From positions 45,429-109,428 of the forward strand of contig NZ_AMBZ01000023.1 in assembly GCF_000293805.1 (NCBI RefSeq): a DNA stretch of 64,000 nt, in the 5' to 3' direction. The position numbers and the translations under genes were made by a program. Within the stretch, counting starts at the first letter, position 1, and each line of letters opens with the position of its first letter. This DNA is from Paenibacillus alvei DSM 29 (lineage in GTDB: Bacteria > Bacillota > Bacilli > Paenibacillales > Paenibacillaceae). The notes under the pieces were generated by a model. The model worked only from the letters and a program-made list of their open reading frames with translations, had not been told where the DNA came from and made no database searches. This document shows positions 53,926 to 61,729 of the stretch, one piece after another.

Positions 53926-54465
53926 ACAATCCCCTCTTGCAAATCGTTTACAGGAAATGTTTAAACCGATAAAAAACGTGCAACACAAGTGATGACGCTT
54001 GAAGTGAGAGCAAGAGATATTGACTTTGTAAGAGCGGAAGTATTCCTCGATGATATGTATAAACTAACTGGAGAGGATCCTGACAACCTCTTATCTGTAA
54101 ATAGTCTCATCTTATTGTTATATGAAGACTTCTTGATGCAGATCAGAAGTCAATATGATTCAGTGCAAATGATTGAAAGACTGATTGAAAAGAGATTGTT
54201 CTATTTTCGAAAAAGAGAGATCGATGAATCTGATCAAATACTAATCAAGTCAAAATGGGCGATTCTGAAGTTGCCTATGAAGAGAAATATGGTTTTACGA
54301 GGAGAAGTTTTTCTTCATGATTTAGGACTCGAGAGTCCTAAATTCGAGATGAAGTTAGAAGAATTGATGTCAATTCTCTTCATGGACTTTATGAAGGAAG
54401 TACGAAAAGGGAATCAGCGCAAACTTATAAAATCGATATTAACATGTATGAAAGAATGGCAATGA
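53912..54465 (+). CDS. Unknown protein, homopolymer-frameshifted start
   Basis: ATG 53912 (GGGGAGG about 12 nt upstream) starts MLNIKQSPLANRLQEMFKPI and stops at 53991 in its own frame. One extra A in the six-A run 53971-53976 joins it to the frame at 53989-54465. Restored length is about 184 residues. The main part is helical (TLEVRARDIDFVRAEVFLDD ... FLMQIRSQYDSVQMIERLIE). Not recognised. It pairs with the preceding gene as a two-gene unit ended by a terminator. Confidence 0.55.
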
Positions 54466-54472
54466 ATACAAA

Positions 54473-54508
54473 CAGAACCGGTGCTAATGATGCATCGGTT
54501 CTGTTCTT
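54473..54508 (+). terminator. Rho-independent terminator
   Basis: CAGAACCG (54473-54480) with CGGTTCTG (54496-54503), followed by TTCTTT. Confidence 0.8.
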
Positions 54509-54540
54509 TGCGTGATCTTGGAACACATGCTCAATGTGTT

Positions 54541-54639
54541 CTATTTGTTTTTACCGTAGAGCGCGTGGATGTAATTTAGTAACATAATGAGCAGCACACC
54601 AGATGAAATCATAGTTGAAATAATTTCGAAAATAGACAT
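54541..54639 (-). CDS. Holin-like toxin peptide (Hol_Tox type), intact
   Basis: 32 residues, MSIFEIISTMISSGVLLIML then LNYIHALYGKNK. The one-helix layout with short charged ends matches the putative holin-like toxin family of type I toxin-antitoxin systems. GGAGGTGAAAG gives a strong ribosome site. An everted GAACACA/TGTGTTC pair (54521-54541) overlaps its 3' end. An antisense antitoxin RNA would be expected from the plus strand, but none is proven. Confidence 0.65.
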   Translation of the reverse strand: MSIFEIISTMISSGVLLIMLLNYIHALYGKNK

Positions 54640-54728
54640 TCTTTCACCTCCAAGAATCTTCTCGATGTAAGAAACGATTTAGAGTAATACTTTGGCCTTT
54701 TTATAGGTGGCTTTTGATTACTCAAAAG

Positions 54729-54933
54729 CAGCGGCCTAAATACGTGGCCCTGCCGCAGCTGGCCAGCGTACCATGGCGAACCTTTTGTCAAAAGTTTGCC
54801 TGCTAAAGCAGTTTTCCTTTTTGACAAAAGAGTTCCACCGTTCCGGCGCCGCGCAATGCGCGCCTGGCGGAACCTTGGTGAAACTACGCTTTCATGGTTC
54901 TCGCGTGCCATGCGGCAAGCACACCGGCCGCTG
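54729..54933. ncRNA. Structured RNA family, copy B
   Basis: Closing helices: CAGCGGCC (54729-54736)/GGCCGCTG (54926-54933) and TGCCGCA (54751-54757)/TGCGGCA (54911-54917). Inner hairpin: CTTTTGTCAA/TTGACAAAAG (54782-54791/54821-54830). A GC-rich arm (GGCGCC...GCGCGCC) lies around 54845-54865. Edges match copy A at 45.4 kb while stem bases differ, including compensatory changes. It lies between the toxin peptide and the primase operon. Confidence 0.72.
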
Positions 54934-55014
54934 TTAGTCGACATGAAATATAGACACTGGAGATTGATTGTGACGAGGTTAGATGTTTGCCTTTGGAAGG
55001 CTTTGTGGCCGTTT

Positions 55015-55049
55015 GTTGCATTGCATTGCAATGCAACTTTTGGTATAAT
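55015..55049 (+). promoter_or_regulatory. Promoter and operator of the XRE-primase operon
   Basis: TTGCAT (55021-55026), 17-bp spacer and TATAAT (55044-55049) preceded by TGG (extended -10). A near-perfect 23-bp palindrome (GTTGCATTGC...GCAATGCAAC, 55015-55037) covers the -35, so the XRE protein downstream probably represses itself. Confidence 0.75.
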
Positions 55050-55094
55050 TAAGGAGGATAATATAATTTAATTTTGGTTTTCGGGGGAAAATAG

Positions 55095-55373
55095 ATGAGT
55101 TTTGGAACATACCTTAAAGGGCTTAGAACTGCTCTTGATTTTAAACAGAGCGATGTTGCTGCTGCAGCTGATGTGAAGCCTCAATATTTGAATAAGATCG
55201 AAAATGACAAAGTGGCACCTCCGTCTGAAGAAATATTGATAAGGTTAGCAGCTGCTCTCAAAGAAGATCCTTATATGATGATCGTGAAGGCTGGAAAAAT
55301 ACCAACGGATTTCAAAGATATCATATTACATAACGACGATGCTTTCGTTTATCTACGGAATAAATTGAAATGA
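55095..55373 (+). CDS. XRE-family regulator of the primase operon
   Basis: 92 residues. HTH at 5-60 (LRTALDFKQSDVAAAADVKP). GGGGGAAAA precedes the ATG. Sits under the palindrome-covered promoter and 16 nt before the primase gene. Likely autorepressor. Confidence 0.9.
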   Translation: MSFGTYLKGLRTALDFKQSDVAAAADVKPQYLNKIENDKVAPPSEEILIRLAAALKEDPYMMIVKAGKIPTDFKDIILHNDDAFVYLRNKLK

Positions 55374-55389
55374 TAACGGGGGGACGAGT

Positions 55390-56534
55390 ATGGCAATTCA
55401 CTTCACTAAAGAATATATAGATGAGCTATTGTCACGAGTGGATACGATGGAAGTTATGGAGCGTCATGGTATTCGAGTTAAAGCTGGCACTGATAAAAAC
55501 AATTTTTATATAGCGGATTTTTGTTGTGGAAAACGCGATTTTGACAATGGAAGAATCAAAAAGAAAACGCAGACGTATAGATGTATGTCTTGTGGAACAG
55601 GTGGTAATGCTATTCATTTTCTGAAAGACGTTGTGGGGATGTCGTTTCATGATTCAGTAGTTGAGCTTTCACATATGGTCGGGATGGAACTTCCCGAAGA
55701 AAGCGGCCCAGAACATGAGAAGAAGAAAAGAAAAGGATATGCTTTACAACTAGCAGCTGAGTTTTATGAAAAACAAAATAACTATGAGTACTTCCTTTCA
55801 AGAGGAATTTCAATAGACGTTTTAAAAAACACCGCGCCGGCTATGCACCAGGTGGTAGGGTGCTGCGTAATTATTTGGAGTCAAAAGGGTTCTCCAAGGA
55901 GGAACTCAACGAGCTGAAGTTAATTAATAAAAAAGGTCTCGATAAATTCTATGGCCGTGCTGTGATTCCGATCGTTATGTTTGGGAAAGTCGTGGATCTC
56001 TATGGAAGAGCTGTGGATGAGAAAAATGGCGTGAAGCATCTTTATTTATATGGAGATGTTACCTTCCTTGGAGGATATGATAACATTGTGCCAGGACAAA
56101 TGGTAAGCATCTATGAATCATTCATTGATCAATTGGTTGCAGAAAGCAATGGGATTAATAACTGTACGAATCCCGGCGGAACCAACAAATTTACTGTTGA
56201 TCATGGCAAGCTGCTACGAAAAAAGGGAATAGAAAAGGCGCTTGTTATTTACGATGGAGATAGTGCTGGCAGAGATGGGATGCTCAGTGTAGGGAAAATC
56301 CTGCAATCAGAAGGTATTGATACTTGGATTGGAGAATTACCCGATGGTACCGATCCAGCTGAGCTTCTTTACACTGAGGGGTTGGATGGTTTTAAAAACA
56401 GTATCGATGGAAAGCCATTCCGGTTATATGAACTGAAGTACATTTTGAAGGATTATAGTTTGGGTGAATTAGAATCGTATATTTCCGAGCGAAAAGCAAA
56501 TGAGCGCACTGCTTCGATGAAGCAAGGTGCATAA
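55390..56534 (+). CDS. Plasmid DNA primase (DnaG-type), frameshifted
   Basis: An N-terminal CHC2-like zinc-binding segment (FCCGKRDFDNGRIKKKTQTY RCMSCGTGGNAIHF, with Cys pairs) is followed by a Toprim domain with VIYDGDSAGRDGM. The frame stops at 55917. Adding one A to the six-A run 55824-55829 gives KKHRAGYAPGGRVLRNYLES, joined to the frame from 55860, as in DnaG proteins (GYAP-x-G). Restored length about 381 residues, lacking the helicase-binding C-domain. Primes lagging-strand synthesis of the plasmid, possibly also in the recipient after transfer. Confidence 0.85.
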
Positions 56535-56553
56535 ACAGGGGGTTTTGGGGAAA

Positions 56554-56730
56554 TGGAAAAGGTTAGTCGTGAAAACTTCGAAAAACATTTTAAGGATTTG
56601 AATGCGTCATGGGCTTATGAAGGTGCTGAACTGAATGAAGTAGAGAAGGAACTTGCATTTAAACTTCTGAATGGTGAAATATCCGATGAAGAGTACCTAA
56701 AAGCGATCATGGAGGCTACGAAGAAATGAA
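56554..56730 (+). CDS. vbhA: VbhA-type Fic antitoxin
   Basis: 58 residues. The class I Fic-inhibition motif (S/T)xxxE(G/N) is present as SWAYEG (S19-E23-G24). The rest, ELAFKLLNGEISDEEYLKAI, matches the C-terminal helices of VbhA antitoxins. In the family, the Glu pairs with the second Arg of the Fic motif and blocks ATP positioning. The stop overlaps the fic ATG (ATGA), the usual order. Too short to be seen in many gene calls. Confidence 0.85.
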
Positions 56731-57619
56731 CCAATATGTCTATCCTGGTACAGACATTCTTCGAAACAAGGCAGATATAAGAGACCAGGAAATGCTACAG
56801 ATATTCGAGCGAAATAACACGATGGTAAGAGCAATTCAATTACGGGAAAATACAATCAAGGGGAATTTTGATCTAGATCATTTAAAGGCCATCCATAAAC
56901 ACTTATTCCAAGATGTGTACCCTTGGGCCGGGGAATTGCGGGCCACAAACATTAGGAAGACCGAATGGTTTGCTGAATATCGTACACTTGATTCTATGTC
57001 TTTCAATACGTTTGCGAACTTGAAACAAGATAAGTATCTTAAGGGTCTGGATCAAGATATGTTTGCAAAAAAAGCGGCAGCCTATTACAGCGATATAAAT
57101 TATCTTCATCCTTTCCGTGAAGGTAATGGTCGATCCATAAGAGAGTTCTTTAGTCAGCTTGCTAAGAATGCCGGCCATGAACTAAATTGGTCACGTGTTC
57201 CTAAAGAGGAATATATGGAGGCCGTGATTACAACGATGCATGATCCTTCCAAGATTGAAGGCTTAACAGATGTCTTTGTGCGGTGTATGAAGAAAGAAGA
57301 CGCTCAGGAAACTGAGAAGTGGGTTGTTCCTAAACAAGAAATGCAGCTTAAGGATGTTTTAAAGCGTGCTGAAGGAATGCCGATGGGGGATAGTGATATC
57401 AGCTCACAAATGTTAATTCAGAATGTAGAGAAATTCCGAATCAAACAGGATGGGAATAAAGAAACTATCCAATTTCAATTGAGTGGGGAAAAAGATATTA
57501 GATCGGTTCCCCTTGAGAAAGTTCCTTACTTGAATAGGGAAACTAAAAACGAATGGCTTGATTTAGCCGCCGGAGCAAAGAATGTTCAAATCAATCGTGG
57601 AATGGACATGGGAATGTAA
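56726..57619 (+). CDS. fic: Fic-domain AMPylase toxin with a C-terminal tail shared with the zeta toxin
   Basis: 297 residues. The Fic core has the complete catalytic motif HPFREGNGRSIR (H128-R139), and HLFQDVYPWAGELR upstream. Fic proteins transfer AMP to target proteins. Residues 197-287 form an extra domain (EKWVVPKQEMQLKDVLKRAE ... ETKNEWLDLAAGAKN) that aligns with residues 246-335 of the zeta toxin 1.6 kb downstream. In Bartonella VbhT a C-terminal BID domain targets the toxin to a T4SS; here the tail is unrelated in sequence but similar in position. Confidence 0.9.
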   Translation: MNQYVYPGTDILRNKADIRDQEMLQIFERNNTMVRAIQLRENTIKGNFDLDHLKAIHKHLFQDVYPWAGELRATNIRKTEWFAEYRTLDSMSFNTFANLKQDKYLKGLDQDMFAKKAAAYYSDINYLHPFREGNGRSIREFFSQLAKNAGHELNWSRVPKEEYMEAVITTMHDPSKIEGLTDVFVRCMKKEDAQETEKWVVPKQEMQLKDVLKRAEGMPMGDSDISSQMLIQNVEKFRIKQDGNKETIQFQLSGEKDIRSVPLEKVPYLNRETKNEWLDLAAGAKNVQINRGMDMGM

Positions 57620-57631
57620 GGGGAAGCTGTT

Positions 57632-58255
57632 ATGCAGATTATTGCGATGCTAACAATGCTTGTCGATCATATCGGTAGAATGTTTTTTGCTGATCAATTT
57701 ATATGGGGGATCATCGGCAGAATTGCATTTCCATTCTATGCACATATGTTTGTAAAAAGCTACGATTTGACGAGAGACCGAAAGTCATACTTAAAACGGT
57801 TATTCTATTTAGCCATTATCTCGCAAATCCCTTACTCATTGTCTTTTGAAACGATTGATATTAACGTTGTCGCTTCACTCACCATCTATCTACTTATTTT
57901 CACTTTGGTCGGTCGATTTTATTCGAAGCTTATAAAAGTTACCTTTGTAGTAATCGGAGCTGCTCTACTAGAATTCCTACACTTTGATTACGGTGCCTAT
58001 GGCTTATTTTTGGCCATGATATATCGTTATTCTGATCGGGTCAAGATGATTCTTCTTCACTACTTACTCAACCTGACAGCTCTCGTTTGTAAGGGCTGGG
58101 TTGCTCAAATGTTTAGTCTATTCTCTACCGCAATGGTATTGGTTTTTAGGAATAAAAATTGGTTCAACTCAAGGGTTGTACCGATTCATATATGGAGATA
58201 TTTTTATCCGGTACATCTTTTTGTCCTATGGATAATCAGTATTTTTGTAAAATGA
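57632..58255 (+). CDS. traX: TraX-family membrane protein
   Basis: 207 residues with about six hydrophobic spans. Signature at the N-terminus: IAMLTMLVDHIGRMFF and GRIAFPFYAHMFVKSYDLTR, as in TraX (F-pilin N-acetylation, acyltransferase-like). In Firmicutes the family is of unknown role; it may acetylate a surface or pilus component. It lies between the Fic and zeta genes, with a good ribosome site (AAGGGGAAG). Confidence 0.85.
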   Translation: MQIIAMLTMLVDHIGRMFFADQFIWGIIGRIAFPFYAHMFVKSYDLTRDRKSYLKRLFYLAIISQIPYSLSFETIDINVVASLTIYLLIFTLVGRFYSKLIKVTFVVIGAALLEFLHFDYGAYGLFLAMIYRYSDRVKMILLHYLLNLTALVCKGWVAQMFSLFSTAMVLVFRNKNWFNSRVVPIHIWRYFYPVHLFVLWIISIFVK

Positions 58256-58296
58256 TGATGGATTCCAATTAAACATAAACGGGAGTTTTTACTAAC

Positions 58297-59324
58297 ATGA
58301 ATATTCAGAGCACGAAGTCTGTTCACTTTAAAAATGGTCGGTATACTGCTGAACGCGAACAAGTACATGCAGAAATGATTGATAAGTTACTAAGCGGTAT
58401 CAACCCCGCAGCTGATCAACCACTTGCCATTTATTTAGGAGGAGGTTCAGCATCGGGCAAAACTACAATCTCTCAGATGCTAACCGAATCTTTTAAAAGT
58501 GAAGGCGAAAGTGTAGTTTTGGTTGATTCTGATCACATTAAGACACTTTTACCTGAATATAAAACCTTAATTAAATCAGTCCCTGAGCAAGCAGCGAGTA
58601 TCTTGCATGATGAAAGCAGTGACATTAGTGAGGCACTATATTCAAAAGCCTTAGAATCTCAAATAAATCTTATATTCGATGGGACAATGAAAAGCGCTGA
58701 GAAATACGAACGTCTTATTCAAAATGCACAATCGTTTGATTATTCGACTTCAATTGTAATAGCTGATGTTCCATTACAAGAAGCGTTCCGAAGAGCAGAT
58801 GTACGATATGAGATTGAGAAGAGACGAGTACCACGTGAGATAATTGAACTAAGCCACAAAAGTGTTCCAATAACATTTCAAAAAATTAAAGATAAGGTAG
58901 ACTCATTCTACTTATATGATACGACTCAGAGGCATCCAGAACAGTTTTATTCGATGAATAATGGAAAGGTAAAAGTACATAACGAGGAGCGTCTATCGCA
59001 GTTTTATGAAAAAGCAGGTACTCCTGTTCTTGAAAAATGGATAACTCCTTCTGAAGAAGCGAAGCTATTAGACATACTAAAAAATGCAAGGGGCTTCCAA
59101 TAGATGAAACCCTAACAGCGGGGGATTATAAACGAAGTGTTTCTCAGTACAGTGTTAAGGAGGGGCACTCCGGAGAGACTTTGCAATTTTATTATAAGGG
59201 TTCGAATACTTTGCAATCCCTACAACTTGTTAAATACCCGTACCTTCCTATGGAAACCAAAAATAATTTTCTTGAGCAGGCTGCGAATGCAACTCAAATT
59301 GCAACTAAAACATTAGAAATGTGA
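58297..59324 (+). CDS. Zeta-toxin-like kinase with a shared C-terminal tail, frameshifted near the end
   Basis: The N-terminal 245 residues are a zeta-type P-loop kinase: Walker A LGGGSASGKTT (47-57), DSDH and FDGTMK, as in enzymes that phosphorylate UDP-GlcNAc. No epsilon antitoxin gene is seen. The frame ends at 59103; one extra G in the four-G run 59090-59093 continues as LPIDETLTAGDYKRS ... METKNNFLEQAANATQIA, ending at 59324. Restored length 342. Residues 246-335 match the Fic tail (EKW, P, ETLQF, K-PYL, ETKN, AA). Start ATG has GGGAG upstream. Confidence 0.82.
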
Positions 59325-59333
59325 GGGATAAGT

Positions 59334-59485
59334 ATGAACATGGATAAAGTTATTAAGCACTTCGAAGAAAACAAAGAGGAAAAATACAAAGAAGTACTAG
59401 AAAAAGAAAAAAAGAGCTGCAAAGAGTGAGAGAACAACAAAAAGAAGATCCCCCGGTTCAGGATAAAGAATCAACTTCTTTCTAA
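59334..59485 (+). CDS. Small highly charged protein after the zeta gene, frameshifted
   Basis: MNMDKVIKHFEENKEEKYKE then a lysine-rich run. The frame stops at 59428; one more A in the seven-A run 59407-59413 continues as ELQRVREQQKEDPPVQDKES to 59485, giving 50 residues. A candidate partner or antitoxin of the zeta protein by position only. It ends before the terminator at 59573. Confidence 0.5.
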
Positions 59486-59572
59486 ATCATGGGGGAAAGT
59501 ACATTAAGATTAAATAAGATTGAATTCATTTAAGGGAGAAGGCAATTCTTAAGCCAGCCCTCAGGAATTATC

Positions 59573-59603
59573 AGACACATAAAGAAATTTATGTGTCTTT
59601 TTT
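59573..59603 (+). terminator. Rho-independent terminator ending the primase-Fic-zeta operon
   Basis: AGACACATA (59573-59581) with TATGTGTCT (59590-59598), then TTTTT. Confidence 0.85.
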
Positions 59604-59638
59604 AGTGCTTAAAAACTGCTTCGACTAGATAAATGTGG

Positions 59639-59760
59639 TATAATAGAACTATTAGTACGCCACTTAACTGTAGGTAAATAGGACTTGAAGAACCCGAAAG
59701 ACCTATAAGGCTATAGTACTATAGTCATGTGGCTGATTGCGCGAATGAGGAGGGATTGCA
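59639..59760 (+). promoter_or_regulatory. Extended -10 promoter and structured 5' leader
   Basis: TGTGGTATAAT with the -10 at 59639-59644. Downstream, GCCAC (59659-59663) pairs with GTGGC (59729-59733) and encloses TAGGT (59671-59675)/ACCTA (59701-59705) and CTATAGTACTATAG. The fold looks like a riboswitch or a small RNA; it does not match the c-di-GMP-I consensus that I checked by eye. It precedes the membrane-protein gene. Confidence 0.45.
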
Positions 59761-59880
59761 AATAAATATGCTTTGGTAAATATGAGTGAAAAAGCATGAG
59801 GAGCTGATCATCATTTTTTTCAATTATTTCAGAATGGGAGAAATAAGAATGTAATCCTGTACACATTTATACTGAACGGT

Positions 59881-60222
59881 GTGGTTTTTGGTTTGATTAA
59901 CATGTTATCCGTGATATTGAGGATACGAGATTTAGCCAATCATTATCCATATATTATCGTTTTTATTTGGACAATCATTCTCGCCAGCTTTCTCTTCTTC
60001 GATTTGAAAATACTCTACTTTATTAATCTTATTCCAGTATGCATATTCATTTGGCTCCGATTACGAAATCTCAGTTTTGATGTGATGTCAAGTGATATTG
60101 AATATGTAGATTCTTGGAGCCCAAGTTGGGTATGGGAACAATATGCGCTGTTAGGATTCTTAGTTTTGGGGATTATTGCACAAGTTATTGTTTCGATATT
60201 ATCGAAGGAAACAGATGATTAG
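59881..60222 (+). CDS. Multi-pass membrane protein, unknown
   Basis: 113 residues from GTG 59881, with three or four helices (IIVFIWTIILASFLFF, ILYFINLIPVCIFIWL, YALLGFLVLGIIAQVIVSIL). The open frame extends upstream in phase as KNVILYTFILNGVVFGL, so the true start is probably earlier; an ATG at 59834 would be used if one more A is present in AAA near 59841. Not recognised. Confidence 0.5.
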   Translation: MVFGLINMLSVILRIRDLANHYPYIIVFIWTIILASFLFFDLKILYFINLIPVCIFIWLRLRNLSFDVMSSDIEYVDSWSPSWVWEQYALLGFLVLGIIAQVIVSILSKETDD

Positions 60223-60249
60223 GCTTGATTAAGTGCTTACTACGGGGAG

Positions 60250-60501
60250 GTGACGACGATAAATTGCCCTTTGTGTAAGATTGGGGTTCTTGAGCCGATT
60301 GCCTATTTTGATTTAGGAGATGGCCCACTTCAATTAAAAATGTCCTTTTTTATTCCAAATCGTTCCATTGGAATCCATATTTGTAGTAATGATAGATGCT
60401 GTCATACAGAAATGAAGGCAGCTCCGGGATCCCTCACCTCCGCCAAGAGTACTTTGAGGGATCTGCTTTACGCGTCCGAACGCGCCCGAAAACTGCCATA
60501 A
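60250..60501 (+). CDS. Small Cys-rich zinc-ribbon-like protein
   Basis: 83 residues. Two Cys pairs (CPLCK and CSNDRCC) suggest one zinc ribbon. The first codon is ambiguous: GTG 60250 sits directly on the GGGGAG ribosome site. It ends with a basic segment. Function unknown. Confidence 0.55.
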   Translation: MTTINCPLCKIGVLEPIAYFDLGDGPLQLKMSFFIPNRSIGIHICSNDRCCHTEMKAAPGSLTSAKSTLRDLLYASERARKLP

Positions 60502-60561
60502 CAAGCTTACCACAGAAGGTAAAATGAGCGTAGTGGTAGTTATTCATGGGGGCTGAATGAA

Positions 60562-61425
60562 ATGGAAGAAAGATATCGCGCATGGTTAAGGCAGAATGGA
60601 AAACGTGAAAATACAATCAACTCGTACTCTTTAATTGCTTCTCATTTCAATATTTGGTTTCGACAACAGTATGGGACAGATCTTTATGAGATTTCGGTTC
60701 AGGTCGTTGAAGCATGGAGAATTTATCTGTTGAATGCTGCCTACACCAAGAGAAAGAATAGCCCCCAAAAACAGTATTCCATAAACACCATCAAAACGTA
60801 TATGAAGGCGATAAAACCATTTCTTGAATACCTACATACGACTCACCGGATATCAGTTAACCCATCGGATGAATTATCACCACTTAGAGAACTAAAACCA
60901 GAAGCAACGATTAGATGGCTAAATAAAACGGAAAGAGAAACTCTCATGTTCTATTTTGAGAAAGCAAACGACCTGGAGAGCTCCTGGATCTTTACTCGCA
61001 ACCGGGCGATTGTTTTCCTAAGTCTTTATTCAGGTCTCAAAAAGAGCCAAATTGTAAGGCTTGAAGAGAGAGATATATTCTTTGATACCGGGCATATCGC
61101 ACTCAGAAGCGATGGCGGTACAAGAGAAATTGAAATGTCAGCTAGTTTAAAGTTAGCTTTACTGGATTGGATAGAGGAACGAGGAGAACAAGACACCGAT
61201 CAATTGTTCTTATCTATTAGGGGAACACCGATAACAGGGCATACAGTAAGGCGAGTATACGAAAAAATCAGCAAGATTACGAAGATACCGAATTTAACGG
61301 CTCAAGTAATAAGGCATACCTTTGCTACGAATCATATAGAAGAAGGTATGAAATTATCCCAGGTGGCGGATTTATTGGGGCTTGCGAATATGAACTATAT
61401 TCGTGAATATGTCAAGAATCGCTAG
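60562..61425 (+). CDS. Tyrosine recombinase, catalytically degenerate
   Basis: 287 residues with a SAM-like N-domain (NTINSYSLIASHFNIWFRQQ) and a catalytic domain. Box I reads SGLKKSQIVRL, where the usual catalytic Arg of GLRxSE is Lys. Box II is QVIRHTFATNH, with Arg present but the first His replaced by Gln. The LLGH position is LLGL. The nucleophile Tyr is present (REYVKNR). Xer-like proteins resolve or integrate DNA. With three of six active residues changed, this one may only bind DNA. Upstream gene spacing is 60 bp. Confidence 0.8.
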   Translation: MEERYRAWLRQNGKRENTINSYSLIASHFNIWFRQQYGTDLYEISVQVVEAWRIYLLNAAYTKRKNSPQKQYSINTIKTYMKAIKPFLEYLHTTHRISVNPSDELSPLRELKPEATIRWLNKTERETLMFYFEKANDLESSWIFTRNRAIVFLSLYSGLKKSQIVRLEERDIFFDTGHIALRSDGGTREIEMSASLKLALLDWIEERGEQDTDQLFLSIRGTPITGHTVRRVYEKISKITKIPNLTAQVIRHTFATNHIEEGMKLSQVADLLGLANMNYIREYVKNR

Positions 61426-61462
61426 GCAAAAGCGAATCATTATTCTGAGAGGGGATTACGAG

Positions 61463-61699
61463 ATGGAATTAGCATTTCATTTCCGGATTCTAGGTGAACA
61501 AGTTGATGGCCAGCAAGAAACTGAATGTTATATGAGGATGAAATATGATGTGGAACGTCTTCCAGATCAAGATACCTATAATAAGATGCATCTCAGTTTA
61601 TCTGAAAAACACACAAAGGAGTATGGCTATACTGAAAATTCTATAGTTCCAATTTCTAAAGAAGAATATGACCTTGAAATGGAAGAGGAAAATGTGTGA
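61463..61699 (+). CDS. Small unknown protein, 78 residues
   Basis: From ATG 61463 (GAGAGGGG upstream). Beta-like first half (MELAFHFRILGEQVDGQQET), acidic end (EEYDLEMEEENV). No family recognised. Separates the recombinase and nuclease genes. Confidence 0.55.
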   Translation: MELAFHFRILGEQVDGQQETECYMRMKYDVERLPDQDTYNKMHLSLSEKHTKEYGYTENSIVPISKEEYDLEMEEENV

Positions 61700-61729
61700 T
61701 CGAAAATCTTAATTCAGTGAGTGTGAACT

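Noticed and set aside
54609..55071. ORFs of 91-140 codons on both strands
   Set aside because: They cross the structured RNA copy B and lack ribosome sites.
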